The notes below the pieces were generated by a model. It saw only the letters and a list, made by a program, of their open reading frames with translations. It searched no databases and was not told the origin of the DNA. A stretch of 64,000 nt of DNA from Scandinavium sp002470465 (GTDB taxonomy: Bacteria > Pseudomonadota > Gammaproteobacteria > Enterobacterales > Enterobacteriaceae): contig NZ_JBFLVD010000029.1 of the NCBI RefSeq assembly GCF_040750395.1, forward strand, positions 71,698-135,697, given 5' to 3'. Both the position numbers and the translations under genes were made by a program. Below, in pieces: positions 32,144 to 42,014 of this stretch. Position 1 is the first letter of the stretch; every line of letters begins with the position of its first letter.

Positions 32144-32764
32144 ATGGTCTATACAGTGGCGTTAACAGGCGGCATCGGCAGCGGGAAAAGTACCGTTGCA
32201 GCGGCTTTTGCCAACCTGGGAACCGACATTGTTGATGCCGATATCATTGCCCGCCAGGTGGTCGAGCCGGGTTCACCGGCGTTAGCCACCATCGTCAGCC
32301 GTTATGGCGCAGAAATGCTGATGGCAGATGGCACGCTCAACCGCCGTCAGTTACGGGAGCGTATTTTTGCGCACGCAGATGAAAAGATTTGGCTGAATGC
32401 CTTACTCCATCCGCTGATTCAACAAGAAACCCAGCGCCAGATGAAGCAGGCGACGTCACCCTACGTGCTCTGGGTCGTGCCGCTGTTAGTTGAAAATCAT
32501 CTCTGGCAAAAGGCCAATCGCGTGCTGGTCGTCGACGTTTCAGAGGAAACGCAGCTCCTGCGCACCACACAGCGTGACCATGTGACTGAAGCACACGCAA
32601 AACAAATTATTGCCGCCCAGGCCACGCGCGAACAGCGTCTTGCCGTGGCGGATGACGTCATTGATAACAACGGCGCACCAGATGCCATTGCATTGGATGT
32701 AGCCCGCCTGCATGCCCACTATCTTGAGCTGGCGCATCAGGCCGATTTACAGGAAAAACCGTAA
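32144..32764 (+). CDS. coaE: Dephospho-CoA kinase
   Basis: Last step of coenzyme A synthesis. 206 residues, as in E. coli. P-loop GGIGSGKST at residues 8-16 and the DADIIARQVVEPG substrate region. The stop overlaps the zapD start by one base (TAATG), so translation of zapD is likely coupled. Confidence 0.97.
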   Translation: MVYTVALTGGIGSGKSTVAAAFANLGTDIVDADIIARQVVEPGSPALATIVSRYGAEMLMADGTLNRRQLRERIFAHADEKIWLNALLHPLIQQETQRQMKQATSPYVLWVVPLLVENHLWQKANRVLVVDVSEETQLLRTTQRDHVTEAHAKQIIAAQATREQRLAVADDVIDNNGAPDAIALDVARLHAHYLELAHQADLQEKP

Positions 32765-33507
32765 TGCACACCCACGTCCTTTTTGAACATCCCCTGAATG
32801 AGAAAATGCGCACCTGGCTACGTATTGAGTTTCTGATTCAGCAACTGAACTGTAATCTGCCGGTTCAGGATCACGCCAGCGCCCTGCATTTTTTCAGGAA
32901 CATCAGTGATTTACTGGATGTGTTTGAGCGAGGTGAAGTGCGCACCGAACTGCTGAAAGAGCTGGAGCGCCAGCAGCGTAAACTGAAGCAGTGGGATGAA
33001 GTGCCGGGTGTTGATAAAAGCCGTATTGAAGCGTTACGTCAGCAGCTTAAAAACAGCAGCGGTATTTTGATGACGGCCCCACGCATTGGGCAGTTGCTGC
33101 GTGAAGATAAGCTGATTGGCCTGGTACGCCAGCGTCTGAGTATCCCCGGCGGCTGTTGCAGCTTCGATTTACCCACTCTGCACATCTGGCTGCACGCACC
33201 GCAGAGCAAACGTGACGCGCAGGTTTATCACTGGCTGGAAAGCCTGGAGCCGATGAACCAGGCATTAACGCTGATTCTCGATCTTATCCGTAACTCCGCC
33301 CCCTATCGCAAACAGACCAGCCTGAACGGCTTTTTCCAGGACAACGGTGATGATGCCGACCTGCTGCGTCTGCAGCTGGCACTCGACGATCAGCTCTATC
33401 CACAAATATCCGGACATAAGAGCCGCTTCGCCATCCGCTTCCTGCCGCTGGACAGCGAAAACGGCCTCGTGCCCGAGCGTCTGGATTTCGAACTGGCCTG
33501 CTGTTAA
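32764..33507 (+). CDS. zapD: Cell division protein ZapD
   Basis: Binds the C-terminal tail of FtsZ and bundles filaments at the Z ring. 247 residues, as in E. coli ZapD (YacF), mostly helical then beta, no membrane segment. Second gene of coaE-zapD-yacG. Confidence 0.96.
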   Translation: MHTHVLFEHPLNEKMRTWLRIEFLIQQLNCNLPVQDHASALHFFRNISDLLDVFERGEVRTELLKELERQQRKLKQWDEVPGVDKSRIEALRQQLKNSSGILMTAPRIGQLLREDKLIGLVRQRLSIPGGCCSFDLPTLHIWLHAPQSKRDAQVYHWLESLEPMNQALTLILDLIRNSAPYRKQTSLNGFFQDNGDDADLLRLQLALDDQLYPQISGHKSRFAIRFLPLDSENGLVPERLDFELACC

Positions 33508-33516
33508 GGAGTCACG

Positions 33517-33711
33517 ATGAGCGATATCACCACCGTTAACTGCCCGACCTGTGGCAAAAGCATTGTCTGGGGAGAACAGAGCCCGTTCCGCCCATTTTGC
33601 AGCAAACGCTGCCAGCTGATTGATCTTGGCGAATGGGCTGCCGAAGAGAAGCGAATCCCAAGTGCGGGCGATCTCTCCGACAGCGATGACTGGAGCGAAG
33701 AACAGCCTTAA
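33517..33711 (+). CDS. yacG: DNA gyrase inhibitor YacG (zinc-binding)
   Basis: 64-residue zinc protein that binds GyrB in E. coli. Four zinc ligands, Cys9, Cys12, Cys28 and Cys32 (CPTCGK, CSKRC), and an acidic C-terminus. It begins 9 bases after zapD. Its stop overlaps the stop of convergent mutT within a TTAA. Confidence 0.95.
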   Translation: MSDITTVNCPTCGKSIVWGEQSPFRPFCSKRCQLIDLGEWAAEEKRIPSAGDLSDSDDWSEEQP

Positions 33712-34100
33712 GCTTCGGCGATCAGCTTCGCAATCACCGGTTCGTTGGCAGGAGGAAACTCTTCTGCCAACAGATCCTTCTGCGCTACCCAGCGCCCCGG
33801 CTGTCCTTCTTTGCCCCACGGATCTCCCTGCCAGCTGTCCACCAGCCAGAACCAAAGCGTGATATGCCGGTCCGGGAACTGATATTCCAGTTTATCGAAC
33901 AGGTAAGCGGATTCCGGCAAAATACCCACTTCTTCAAACAGCTCGCGCGCCAGTGCCATTTCCGAACTTTCGCCCTCTTCGATTTTGCCGCCCGGGAATT
34001 CCCACATATTGGCCATATGTGCATCCGCAGCGCGTTGAGTAATAAAGATTTCACCGGCGGCGTTACGCAGAATACCGGTTGAGATTTGCAGGTTTTTCAT
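33708..34100 (-). CDS. mutT: 8-oxo-dGTP diphosphatase MutT
   Basis: Nudix hydrolase that removes 8-oxo-dGTP and prevents A:T to C:G mutation. 130 residues. Complete Nudix box from Gly38 to Ile60 (GGKIEEGE, then RELFEEVGI). It lies downstream of secA with a hairpin between. Confidence 0.97.
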   Translation of the reverse strand: MKNLQISTGILRNAAGEIFITQRAADAHMANMWEFPGGKIEEGESSEMALARELFEEVGILPESAYLFDKLEYQFPDRHITLWFWLVDSWQGDPWGKEGQPGRWVAQKDLLAEEFPPANEPVIAKLIAEA

Positions 34101-34114
34101 TGTATTAGCTCCAT

Positions 34115-34138
34115 AAAAAAGGCGCTGTTACCAGCGCC
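34115..34138 (-). terminator. Terminator between secA and mutT
   Basis: GGCGCTG, 4-base loop, CAGCGCC, followed on the minus strand by six T. mutT would be reached by read-through, or have a promoter of its own that I did not identify. Confidence 0.85.
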
Positions 34139-34161
34139 CTCTGTTTTATCATCAGCAGCTA

Positions 34162-36864
34162 TCAGGCGATACGGCCATGGCACTGCTTATATTTCTTACC
34201 AGAGCCGCATGGGCAAGGATCGTTACGGCCGACTTTGCGCTCACCAGTTTGTGCTGCCAGAGATTCTGCGGCTGCGGTATCGTCGTCGAGGTGGCTGAGC
34301 TGCTGCATTTGCGCCAGGCGCTCTGCTTCCTCACGGCGCTGCTCTTCCATCGCCTCGACTTCTTCCGGCATGCGGACCTGGACTTTGCACAAGGTGCTGA
34401 TCACTTCATACTTCAGCGTCTCCAGCATCGCAGCAAACATGGAGAATGATTCACGCTTATATTCCTGCTTCGGATCTTTCTGCGCGTAACCACGCAGATG
34501 GATACCTTGACGCAGGTAGTCCATCGCAGCCAGGTGCTCCTTCCACAGGGAGTCGAGCGTCTGCAGCATCACGCCTTTCTCGAAGTGGCGCATCATTTCT
34601 GTGCCGACCACTTCCTCTTTACGCTGGTAGACTTCAATCCCGCTTTGCAGAATACGTTCGCGCAGGGTTTCTTCGTGCAGCTCAGGCTCTTTATCCAGCC
34701 ACTCTTTGATTGGCAGGTCGAGGTCGAAGTCATTTTTCAGACGTTCCTGCAAGCCTTCAATATCCCACATCTCTTCAAGGGACTGCGGCGGAATGTGTGC
34801 ATCAATAGTCGCTTTGAACACGTCTTCGCGAATGCTGGCGATGGTTTCGCTTACGTCGGATACGTCCAGCAGTTCGTTACGCTGGGTGTAGATTGCGCGG
34901 CGCTGGTCGTTGGCGACGTCATCATATTCCAGCAGCTGCTTACGGATATCGAAATTGCGGCTTTCAACTTTGCGCTGCGCGTTAGCAATCGCTTTGGTCA
35001 CCCACGGGTGTTCAATGGCTTCACCAGGCTTCATCCCCAGCTTACGCATCATGCCGGATACGCGATCCGAGGCAAAGATACGCATCAGTGCATCTTCCAT
35101 CGACAGGTAGAAGCGGGAAGAACCGGCATCACCCTGACGGCCCGAACGGCCACGCAGCTGGTTATCGATACGGCGAGATTCGTGACGCTCGGTGCCTACG
35201 ATGTGCAGGCCACCCGCCGCCAGTACCGCGTCGTGGCGAACCTGCCAGTCAGCTTTAATCTGCGCAATCTGTTCTTCCGTCGGCGCCTCAAGCTGTGCGA
35301 CTTCAGCCTGCCAGCTACCGCCAAGCATGATGTCCGTACCACGACCCGCCATGTTGGTGGCGATAGTTACGGTAGAGGGATAACCGGCCTGAGCAACAAT
35401 ATCGGCTTCGCTGGCGTGGAATTTGGCGTTCAGAACGTTATGTTTGATGCCTGCTTTGGTCAGCTCCTGAGAAACAACTTCTGATTTCTCGATGGAAATA
35501 GTACCCACCAGAACCGGCTGACCTTTGGCGGTGCGCTCTTTGACGTCCTCGATGATTGCCTGAATTTTCTCAGCTTCGGTCATGTAGACCAGGTCAGGCA
35601 TGTCTTTACGGATCATCGGGCGGTTCGTTGGCACGACCACGGTGTCGAGTTTGTAAATGGAGCTGAACTCAAACGCTTCCGTATCCGCCGTACCGGTCAT
35701 CCCCGCCAGTTTTTCATACAGGCGGAAGTAGTTCTGGAAGGTGATAGACGCCAGGGTCTGGTTCTCGTTCTGAATTTCAACGCCTTCTTTCGCTTCAACG
35801 GCCTGATGCAGACCGTCAGACCAGCGACGACCCTGCATAGTACGGCCAGTGTGTTCATCGACGATGATGACTTCACCGTCTTTTACGATGTAGTCAACGT
35901 CGCGGGCAAACAGCACATGTGCGCGCAGCGCGGCAGTGACGTGATGCATCAACATGATGTTAGCCGGAGAATAGAGCGACTCGCCCTCTTCCATGATGCC
36001 TTCTTTCACCAGCAGCTCTTCAACCAGGACCAGACCACGTTCGGTGATGTTTACCTGACGCGCTTTCTCGTCCACGGAGAAGTGGCCTTCACCCTGGAAG
36101 GTGTCTGAATCTTCTTTTTCCTGACGGATCAGGTGTGGAATGATTTTGTTAACCTGCTTATACATCTCGGAGCTGTCTTCAGCCGGGCCGGAGATGATAA
36201 GCGGGGTACGCGCTTCATCGATCAGGATGGAGTCCACTTCATCCACCAGAGCATAGTGCAGCTTGCGCTGAACGCGCTCTTCCGGGCTGAACGCCATGTT
36301 ATCGCGTAGGTAATCGAAGCCGTATTCGTTGTTGGTACCGTAGGTGATATCAGCGGCATAGGCTTCACGTTTTGCTGGCGCTGGCATGCCGGACATGTTT
36401 ACCGCGACGCTCATGCCGAGGAATTCGAACAGCGGACGGTTGTTTTCGGCGTCACGCTGGGCCAGATAGTCGTTGACGGTAACAACGTGAACGCCCTTAC
36501 CTGACAGCGCGTTGACGTAGGCTGGCAGCGTTGCGGTCAGGGTTTTACCTTCACCGGTACGCATTTCCGCGATGCAACGATCGTTCAGCACCATCCCGCC
36601 GAGTAGCTGCACGTCGAAGTGACGCATGCCAAACACACGTTTACTGGCTTCACGCACCACGGCAAACGCTTCCGGAATCAGGCTCTCAACGGTAGCGCCT
36701 TTTTCCAGACGTTCGCGGAACTCCTGGGTTTTAGCCTTGAGCTCATCGTCGGAGAGTTTTTCCAGCTCCGGTTCCATGGCATTGATTTGTGCGACGGTTT
36801 TACGCATGCGGCGCAGCGTACGGTCGTTACGGCTACCGAAAACTTTGGTCAATAAATTAAGCAT
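34162..36864 (-). CDS. secA: Preprotein translocase ATPase SecA
   Basis: Motor that drives secretory proteins through SecYEG. 900 residues (901 in E. coli). Walker A MRTGEGKT, DEVDSILIDEARTP (Walker B region), long PPXD and HWD domains, and the C-terminal zinc finger CPCGSGKKYKQCH. ATG 36864 is chosen for alignment (MLNLLTKVFGSRNDR); the leader GAGATTTTAATT upstream resembles the SecM-controlled secA ribosome site of E. coli. Regulated by SecM stalling 61 bases upstream. Confidence 0.98.
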   Translation of the reverse strand: MLNLLTKVFGSRNDRTLRRMRKTVAQINAMEPELEKLSDDELKAKTQEFRERLEKGATVESLIPEAFAVVREASKRVFGMRHFDVQLLGGMVLNDRCIAEMRTGEGKTLTATLPAYVNALSGKGVHVVTVNDYLAQRDAENNRPLFEFLGMSVAVNMSGMPAPAKREAYAADITYGTNNEYGFDYLRDNMAFSPEERVQRKLHYALVDEVDSILIDEARTPLIISGPAEDSSEMYKQVNKIIPHLIRQEKEDSDTFQGEGHFSVDEKARQVNITERGLVLVEELLVKEGIMEEGESLYSPANIMLMHHVTAALRAHVLFARDVDYIVKDGEVIIVDEHTGRTMQGRRWSDGLHQAVEAKEGVEIQNENQTLASITFQNYFRLYEKLAGMTGTADTEAFEFSSIYKLDTVVVPTNRPMIRKDMPDLVYMTEAEKIQAIIEDVKERTAKGQPVLVGTISIEKSEVVSQELTKAGIKHNVLNAKFHASEADIVAQAGYPSTVTIATNMAGRGTDIMLGGSWQAEVAQLEAPTEEQIAQIKADWQVRHDAVLAAGGLHIVGTERHESRRIDNQLRGRSGRQGDAGSSRFYLSMEDALMRIFASDRVSGMMRKLGMKPGEAIEHPWVTKAIANAQRKVESRNFDIRKQLLEYDDVANDQRRAIYTQRNELLDVSDVSETIASIREDVFKATIDAHIPPQSLEEMWDIEGLQERLKNDFDLDLPIKEWLDKEPELHEETLRERILQSGIEVYQRKEEVVGTEMMRHFEKGVMLQTLDSLWKEHLAAMDYLRQGIHLRGYAQKDPKQEYKRESFSMFAAMLETLKYEVISTLCKVQVRMPEEVEAMEEQRREEAERLAQMQQLSHLDDDTAAAESLAAQTGERKVGRNDPCPCGSGKKYKQCHGRIA

Positions 36865-36925
36865 AATTAAAATCTCAATCGCCCCGCCTTGCGGAGTCTT
36901 AGTCATTAGTTGAAGGTTATTTTTT

Positions 36926-37426
36926 TCAGCTAAGGCGTTGAGGCCCGGCGCGAATGCCGTGTACCTGGCTTACCCAAGCGCTAACAGAAAAGCTGTCGTC
37001 CGATGCAGACTGTGCATCACCGGACGCCGAACGAATGATGGCTGGCGGCTGGCTTTCACGCATCAGCAGCGCGCTGAGCGTATCCAGTAAGGCCAGATGG
37101 TGCACTTCGAGCGGTGCCGAAGCTTCTGCCGTTGGCAGCGCCTGCGGTGCCATTGCGAAGGAGAGATGGCGGATAACCGTGCGGATGGCATGTTGATGCC
37201 AGTAATCGACGGTAAAGGCCGGACGGCGATTGCCTTCCAGCATCAGTTGGGTGAAGTTAACCTTCGCAGTGGCCGTCTGGCTGCTGGCGGTTTTAGTCGG
37301 CGGCGCAGACTCGGCGGTATTGGCAATCGCAGGCAGGCCGAATCCTGCCGCGACCATCCCCAACAGGAGATGCGGCCAGAAGTATCGTCTGCCAAACTGT
37401 CGCCAGCGCGTCAGTATTCCGCTCAC
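36926..37426 (-). CDS. secM: Secretion monitor SecM (arrest peptide)
   Basis: Exported leader protein whose translation arrest exposes the secA ribosome site when secretion is slow. 166 residues (170 in E. coli). Long signal sequence with a hydrophobic core at about 17-30 (PHLLLGMVAAGFGL), a variable middle, then the arrest motif FSVSAWVSQVHGIRAGP (146-162) with the critical Phe, Trp, Gly, Arg and Pro. Compared with the E. coli motif, Ile after Trp is Val and the residue before GIRAGP is His. Followed by secA. Confidence 0.96.
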   Translation of the reverse strand: MSGILTRWRQFGRRYFWPHLLLGMVAAGFGLPAIANTAESAPPTKTASSQTATAKVNFTQLMLEGNRRPAFTVDYWHQHAIRTVIRHLSFAMAPQALPTAEASAPLEVHHLALLDTLSALLMRESQPPAIIRSASGDAQSASDDSFSVSAWVSQVHGIRAGPQRLS

Positions 37427-37624
37427 TTACCTTTTCCACCCTGGTTGCCAGGCAACCCATCTAAATTTTTTAAGCGCTCAGATAGTACCACTAATGGCAC
37501 TTCCCGGCAGCAGGAATGACGGAAAACCACGCGGAAAAGTGTTCATGAAACCAGCGATCGCACGAGTTTATGCAGAAGTTTATACGCTAAGCAGCGTGGA
37601 GAAAAAATTCGGGGGTCTAAAAAG

Positions 37625-37671
37625 AAAAACGACTGGCTCCCTGGACGGAGAGAGTACCAGGTTACCAGTCG
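37625..37671 (-). terminator. Terminator after lpxC
   Basis: Interrupted stem CGACTGGtaaCCTGG / CCAGGgagCCAGTCG followed on the minus strand by a T run, 21 bases after the lpxC stop. Confidence 0.75.
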
Positions 37672-37691
37672 AATTTACAGAATGGTCAGGC

Positions 37692-38609
37692 TTACGCCAG
37701 AACCATTGACGGTGCTTTGAACGCCAGCGGCAGTTCAGCTTCGTCTTCGAAGGTCACAAACTCCCAGGCTTCCTGTTTGGCCAGGACGGCCTGCAAAAGC
37801 TTATTATTCAGCGCGTGACCAGATTTGAACGCCGTGAATGCACCAATGATATTGTGACCACACATGAAGAGGTCACCAATCGCATCCAGCATTTTGTGGC
37901 GAACAAATTCATCTTCAAAGCGAAGACCATCTTCGTTCAATACGCGATAATCGTCAACAACGATGGCACAATCGAAGCTGCCGCCCAGGCACAAGCCGCG
38001 GGACTGCAGATATTCGATATCACGCATGAAACCAAAAGTACGCGCGCGGCTAATCTGGCGCATGAACGCATCCGCAGAGAAGTTCATAGCGTAACGCTGG
38101 TTGCTGCCGTCAATCGCCGGATGATTAAAATCGATGGTGAAATCCAACGAAAAACCATTGTACGGCTTGAATTCAGCCCACTTGTCGCCGTCTTCTACGC
38201 GAACCGTTTCTTTGATGCGCACAAATTTCTTGGCACAGTTCAGTTCATCAATCCCTGCGTCAAGCAGCAGATAAACGAACGGAGCGGCGCTACCGTCCAT
38301 GATCGGGATCTCTGGTGCATCGACTTCAATCATGATGTTATCAATACCCAGGCCCGCCAGGGCGGCATTCAGGTGCTCAACCGTTGAAATCCGCACGTCA
38401 TGCTCGTTGACAAGGCAAGTACAGAGCATGGTATCACGCACAGATTTGGCATCTGCCGGAAAATCAACCGGTGGATTCAAGTCGGTGCGACGATAGATGA
38501 CCCCGGTATTTGCCGGCGCAGGGCGCAGCGTCAGTGTGACCTTCTTGCCGGTATGTAAACCGACGCCAGTCGCCTGAACGATACGTTTAAGAGTCCTTTG
38601 TTTGATCAT
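37692..38609 (-). CDS. lpxC: UDP-3-O-acyl-N-acetylglucosamine deacetylase LpxC
   Basis: Committed zinc-dependent step of lipid A synthesis. 305 residues, as in E. coli. Zinc ligands His79, His238 and Asp242 are present. The C-terminus LAFKAPSMVLA keeps the nonpolar tail that FtsH recognises for degradation, with Met where E. coli has Ala. It lies 100 bases after ftsZ and probably has its own promoter there. Confidence 0.98.
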   Translation of the reverse strand: MIKQRTLKRIVQATGVGLHTGKKVTLTLRPAPANTGVIYRRTDLNPPVDFPADAKSVRDTMLCTCLVNEHDVRISTVEHLNAALAGLGIDNIMIEVDAPEIPIMDGSAAPFVYLLLDAGIDELNCAKKFVRIKETVRVEDGDKWAEFKPYNGFSLDFTIDFNHPAIDGSNQRYAMNFSADAFMRQISRARTFGFMRDIEYLQSRGLCLGGSFDCAIVVDDYRVLNEDGLRFEDEFVRHKMLDAIGDLFMCGHNIIGAFTAFKSGHALNNKLLQAVLAKQEAWEFVTFEDEAELPLAFKAPSMVLA

Positions 38610-38709
38610 CGTATAATCTCGCCAAATTACCTATCCAACCGAAGTGTACTATACATTCGGCAGGCCAGTTTAGCACAAAGAGCGCACATACCCAACTTCC
38701 AGCTAATTC

Positions 38710-39861
38710 TTAATCAGCTTGCTTACGCAGGAAGGCTGGAATATCCAGATAATCCGGTTCTTTCGTGGTCTGCGGCGTATTGTCGTTTACCACTTTAGCG
38801 GCCGGCTTCTGTTCTTGCGTCAACGGCGCCATGCCGTGCTGCTGATAGCGGTCCATCACTGGCTGCTGCTGTTGCTTGTTGGTCACCAGGGTAATTTCTG
38901 GACGCTTATCCATACCGATACCGGTAGCAACAACGGTCACGCGCAGCTCGTCGTTCATATCCGGGTCAAGTGAAGTACCGATAACCACGGTCGCGTTATC
39001 CGAAGCAAATGCACGGATGGTGTTACCGACGGTTTCGAATTCATCCAGACGCAGATCGAAGCCAGCGGTAATGTTAACCAGCACGCCGCGTGCGCCAGAC
39101 AGGTCGATATCTTCCAGCAGTGGGGAAGAGATTGCCATTTCAGCCGCTTCTTCCGCACGATCCTCACCGCTTGCCAGACCGGAGCCCATCATCGCATAGC
39201 CCATTTCGGACATGACGGTACGCACGTCAGCAAAGTCGACGTTCATCAGGCCCGGACGAGTAATTAGCTCGGCGATACCTTGAACTGCGCCTTTCAGCAC
39301 GTCGTTCGCTGCGCCAAACGCGTCCAGCAGGGAGATACCGCGACCCAGTACTTTCAGCAGTTTGTCGTTAGGAATCGTGATCAGCGAGTCCACGTGTTTG
39401 GACAGCTCAGCGATACCCTGCTCCGCAAACGCCATACGCTTCTTGCCTTCAAAGTTGAAAGGCTTAGTCACGACAGCAACGGTCAGAATACCCAAATCTT
39501 TGGCAACTTCCGCTACAACAGGTGCTGCACCAGTACCGGTACCGCCGCCCATGCCGGCTGCGATAAACACCATGTCAGCACCTTCCAGCGCAGAACGCAG
39601 GGCTTCACGGTCTTCGTCTGCCGCATTGCGGCCAACTTCCGGGTTTGCGCCAGCGCCCAGACCTTTGGTAATCCCGTTACCAATCTGAATGGTCTGACCG
39701 ACGGCAGTTTTACGCAACGCCTGGGCGTCCGTATTTACTGCGAAGAATTCAACACCCTCAATGCGCTCGCGCACCATGTGTTCGACGGCGTTACCACCGC
39801 CACCACCGACGCCGATGACTTTAATCACCGCGTCGTTGGTCAGTTCCATAGGTTCAAACAT
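38710..39861 (-). CDS. ftsZ: Cell division GTPase FtsZ
   Basis: Tubulin-like GTPase that forms the Z ring. 383 residues, as in E. coli. GTP signature GGGTGTGAAP, T7 loop NVDFADVRTVM, a disordered linker with Gln/Pro-rich sequence, and the conserved C-terminal tail PDYLDIPAFLRKQAD that binds FtsA, ZipA, ZapD and others. It lies 62 bases after ftsA. Confidence 0.99.
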   Translation of the reverse strand: MFEPMELTNDAVIKVIGVGGGGGNAVEHMVRERIEGVEFFAVNTDAQALRKTAVGQTIQIGNGITKGLGAGANPEVGRNAADEDREALRSALEGADMVFIAAGMGGGTGTGAAPVVAEVAKDLGILTVAVVTKPFNFEGKKRMAFAEQGIAELSKHVDSLITIPNDKLLKVLGRGISLLDAFGAANDVLKGAVQGIAELITRPGLMNVDFADVRTVMSEMGYAMMGSGLASGEDRAEEAAEMAISSPLLEDIDLSGARGVLVNITAGFDLRLDEFETVGNTIRAFASDNATVVIGTSLDPDMNDELRVTVVATGIGMDKRPEITLVTNKQQQQPVMDRYQQHGMAPLTQEQKPAAKVVNDNTPQTTKEPDYLDIPAFLRKQAD

Positions 39862-39923
39862 AGTTTCTCTCTCCGTTGTGCCTGTCGCCTGAGAGCGCTA
39901 ATTTTCGACGCTCTCTTAAAAAA

Positions 39924-41180
39924 TTAAAACTCTTTTCGCAGCCAGGTATTGATTCGTTTGATCCACGAACTCACTGCGACACGTTTTTCCACTTCCGCTT
40001 CACCACTCAAATGTGACTCTTTGCCGTAGTGCAGCAGGCCCACCGCCGTTGAGTAATAAGGCTCCTGGGCATAATCCGTCAGTCCGGTGATGTTCAGCGG
40101 CGCGCCGATGCGCACCTGCGTATGGAACACGCGCTGCGCGCAGGCGGCAAGGCCTTCAATTTGCGCAGCACCACCGGTCAGAACAATACCTGCCGCCAGA
40201 TGGTGTTTGACACCCTGCTGGCGCAGCTGTTCCTGCAATTGCAAAATCTCTTCGTTCACCAGGTTCAGCAGCTCGGTATAACGCGGCTCGATGACCTCGG
40301 CCAGCGTCTGGCGCTGCAAACTGCGCGGCGGACGACCGCCCACGCTTGGCACTTCCACGCTTTCGTCTTTACCGACGATAGAGCCAAGCGCACAGCCGTG
40401 GCGAACTTTAATCGCTTCGGCATCGCTCGGTGGCGTACCGAAGGCGTAAGCGATGTCGCTGGTTACCACGTTCCCTGCATAAGGGATAACTTTGGTATGG
40501 CGCAGCGCACCGCCGGTATAGACGGCGATGTCCATAGTACCACCGCCCACGTCGACCACACAGACGCCCAGCTCACGTTCATCTTCCGTCAGCACGGAAT
40601 AGCTCGACGCCAGCCCGGCGAAAATCAGTTGATCAACTTTCAGGCCACAACGTTCCACGGCTTTAACAATGTTCTTCGCCATATCGTTGTGGCAGGTAAT
40701 CAGATGCACCTTCGCCTGCATACGCACGCCAGACAAGCCTACCGGGTTTTTGATCCCTTCCTGGTAGTCAATGGCATATTCCTGGGGAATCACATGCAAC
40801 ACGCGATGCTCGTCGCGGACACGTACAGATTTCGCCGTGTGGACTACGTTTTCAACGTCTTCCTGCGTCACTTCTTCTTCTGAAATTGGCACCATGCCGA
40901 TTTCATTCTGACAGCTTATATGTTTACCCGAAAGCGCCAGATACACGGATGATATCTGGCAATCCGCCATCAGCTCGGCCTGGTCAATGGCGCGCTGTAC
41001 GCACTTCACCACGGATTCCAGGTCATTAACGCCGCCTTTGTCCATACCCCGGGATGGGCAACTGCCCACGCCAATGATATTCACCATTCCGTCGGGCAGA
41101 ACTTCCCCTACCAAAGCGGCTACCTTCGCGGTACCAATTTCCAGTCCTACTACCAGTTTTCTGTCCGTCGCTTTGATCAT
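39924..41180 (-). CDS. ftsA: Cell division protein FtsA
   Basis: Actin-like membrane tether of FtsZ. 418 residues (420 in E. coli). ATP-site sequences GLEIGTAKVAALVGE and VVDVGGGTMDIAVYTGG, and a C-terminal amphipathic helix (SWIKRINTWLRKEF) for membrane binding. The start overlaps the ftsQ stop by four bases. Confidence 0.98.
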   Translation of the reverse strand: MIKATDRKLVVGLEIGTAKVAALVGEVLPDGMVNIIGVGSCPSRGMDKGGVNDLESVVKCVQRAIDQAELMADCQISSVYLALSGKHISCQNEIGMVPISEEEVTQEDVENVVHTAKSVRVRDEHRVLHVIPQEYAIDYQEGIKNPVGLSGVRMQAKVHLITCHNDMAKNIVKAVERCGLKVDQLIFAGLASSYSVLTEDERELGVCVVDVGGGTMDIAVYTGGALRHTKVIPYAGNVVTSDIAYAFGTPPSDAEAIKVRHGCALGSIVGKDESVEVPSVGGRPPRSLQRQTLAEVIEPRYTELLNLVNEEILQLQEQLRQQGVKHHLAAGIVLTGGAAQIEGLAACAQRVFHTQVRIGAPLNITGLTDYAQEPYYSTAVGLLHYGKESHLSGEAEVEKRVAVSSWIKRINTWLRKEF

Positions 41181-42013
41181 TGTTGCTCTGCCTGTGCCTG
41201 ATTTTGTTGTTGATGTGTATCCTCTACGGGAGCGGGCTGCCAGCCTACTGCCGCGCCTGAGTCATAACGCAAATCAACGTAGCTTATCCGTTTGCCATCG
41301 GTCTGCGCCTGCTGCTGAAGAACAGGATAGAGTTCTAAAAAGCGCTCAAGCCTTTTCATCGTATCGCCGCGCCCCAGATTCAGTTTGATGTCATTACTTA
41401 ACGTCAACTGCCAGGAGCGGCGTGCGGTCATCGCCGCCACTTTCAACGTAAATTTCCCTTTTGCCAGCATTTGTCCCATATCGCGATAGCCCTGCAGCAC
41501 TTCGTTCTCACTGCCTTCCGGACCATACAACATCGGCAAATTCTGCTTGCTGGTGCGATCCGCCGGTACGCTGAATGCGTTACCGTCACTATCGACCATA
41601 TGCTGATCATTCCAGCGCGCAATCGGCACATATTCAACCAGATGAATCTTCAATTCGTCCGGCCACTGCTTACGAACGCTCGCCTGTTTAATCCAGGGCA
41701 GGCGCTCAATTTGACTCTGAATGATATTCACGTCCTGCGTCATGAACGTTCCCGGCGGACCGAGGGCCAGAATCGCCTGGCGAATATCATCATTTCTCGT
41801 GTAGTGCCGCTCCCCGGTCACTACCAGCTTAGATAAAGGTAGACGCTGCGCGTCTTCCATCCAGCCCAGTACCATCCAGCCGCTCATCAACACGGTGCAT
41901 AATACCGCGAGCAGGAACACAATCCCTGCAAGACGCGTTCCATTATTTCTGCGCGAAGAAGCGATGTCGTCCTCTTCTTCCCTATTCCGTGTGTTCAGTG
42001 CTGCCTGCGACAT
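41177..42013 (-). CDS. ftsQ: Cell division protein FtsQ
   Basis: Bitopic divisome scaffold that binds FtsB/FtsL. 278 residues (276 in E. coli). Short cytoplasmic tail, one helix at about 28-50, then POTRA (LSKLVVTGERHYTRNDDI) and beta domains in the periplasm. It lies one base after ddlB. Confidence 0.97.
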   Translation of the reverse strand: MSQAALNTRNREEEDDIASSRRNNGTRLAGIVFLLAVLCTVLMSGWMVLGWMEDAQRLPLSKLVVTGERHYTRNDDIRQAILALGPPGTFMTQDVNIIQSQIERLPWIKQASVRKQWPDELKIHLVEYVPIARWNDQHMVDSDGNAFSVPADRTSKQNLPMLYGPEGSENEVLQGYRDMGQMLAKGKFTLKVAAMTARRSWQLTLSNDIKLNLGRGDTMKRLERFLELYPVLQQQAQTDGKRISYVDLRYDSGAAVGWQPAPVEDTHQQQNQAQAEQQ

Positions 42014-42014
42014 A

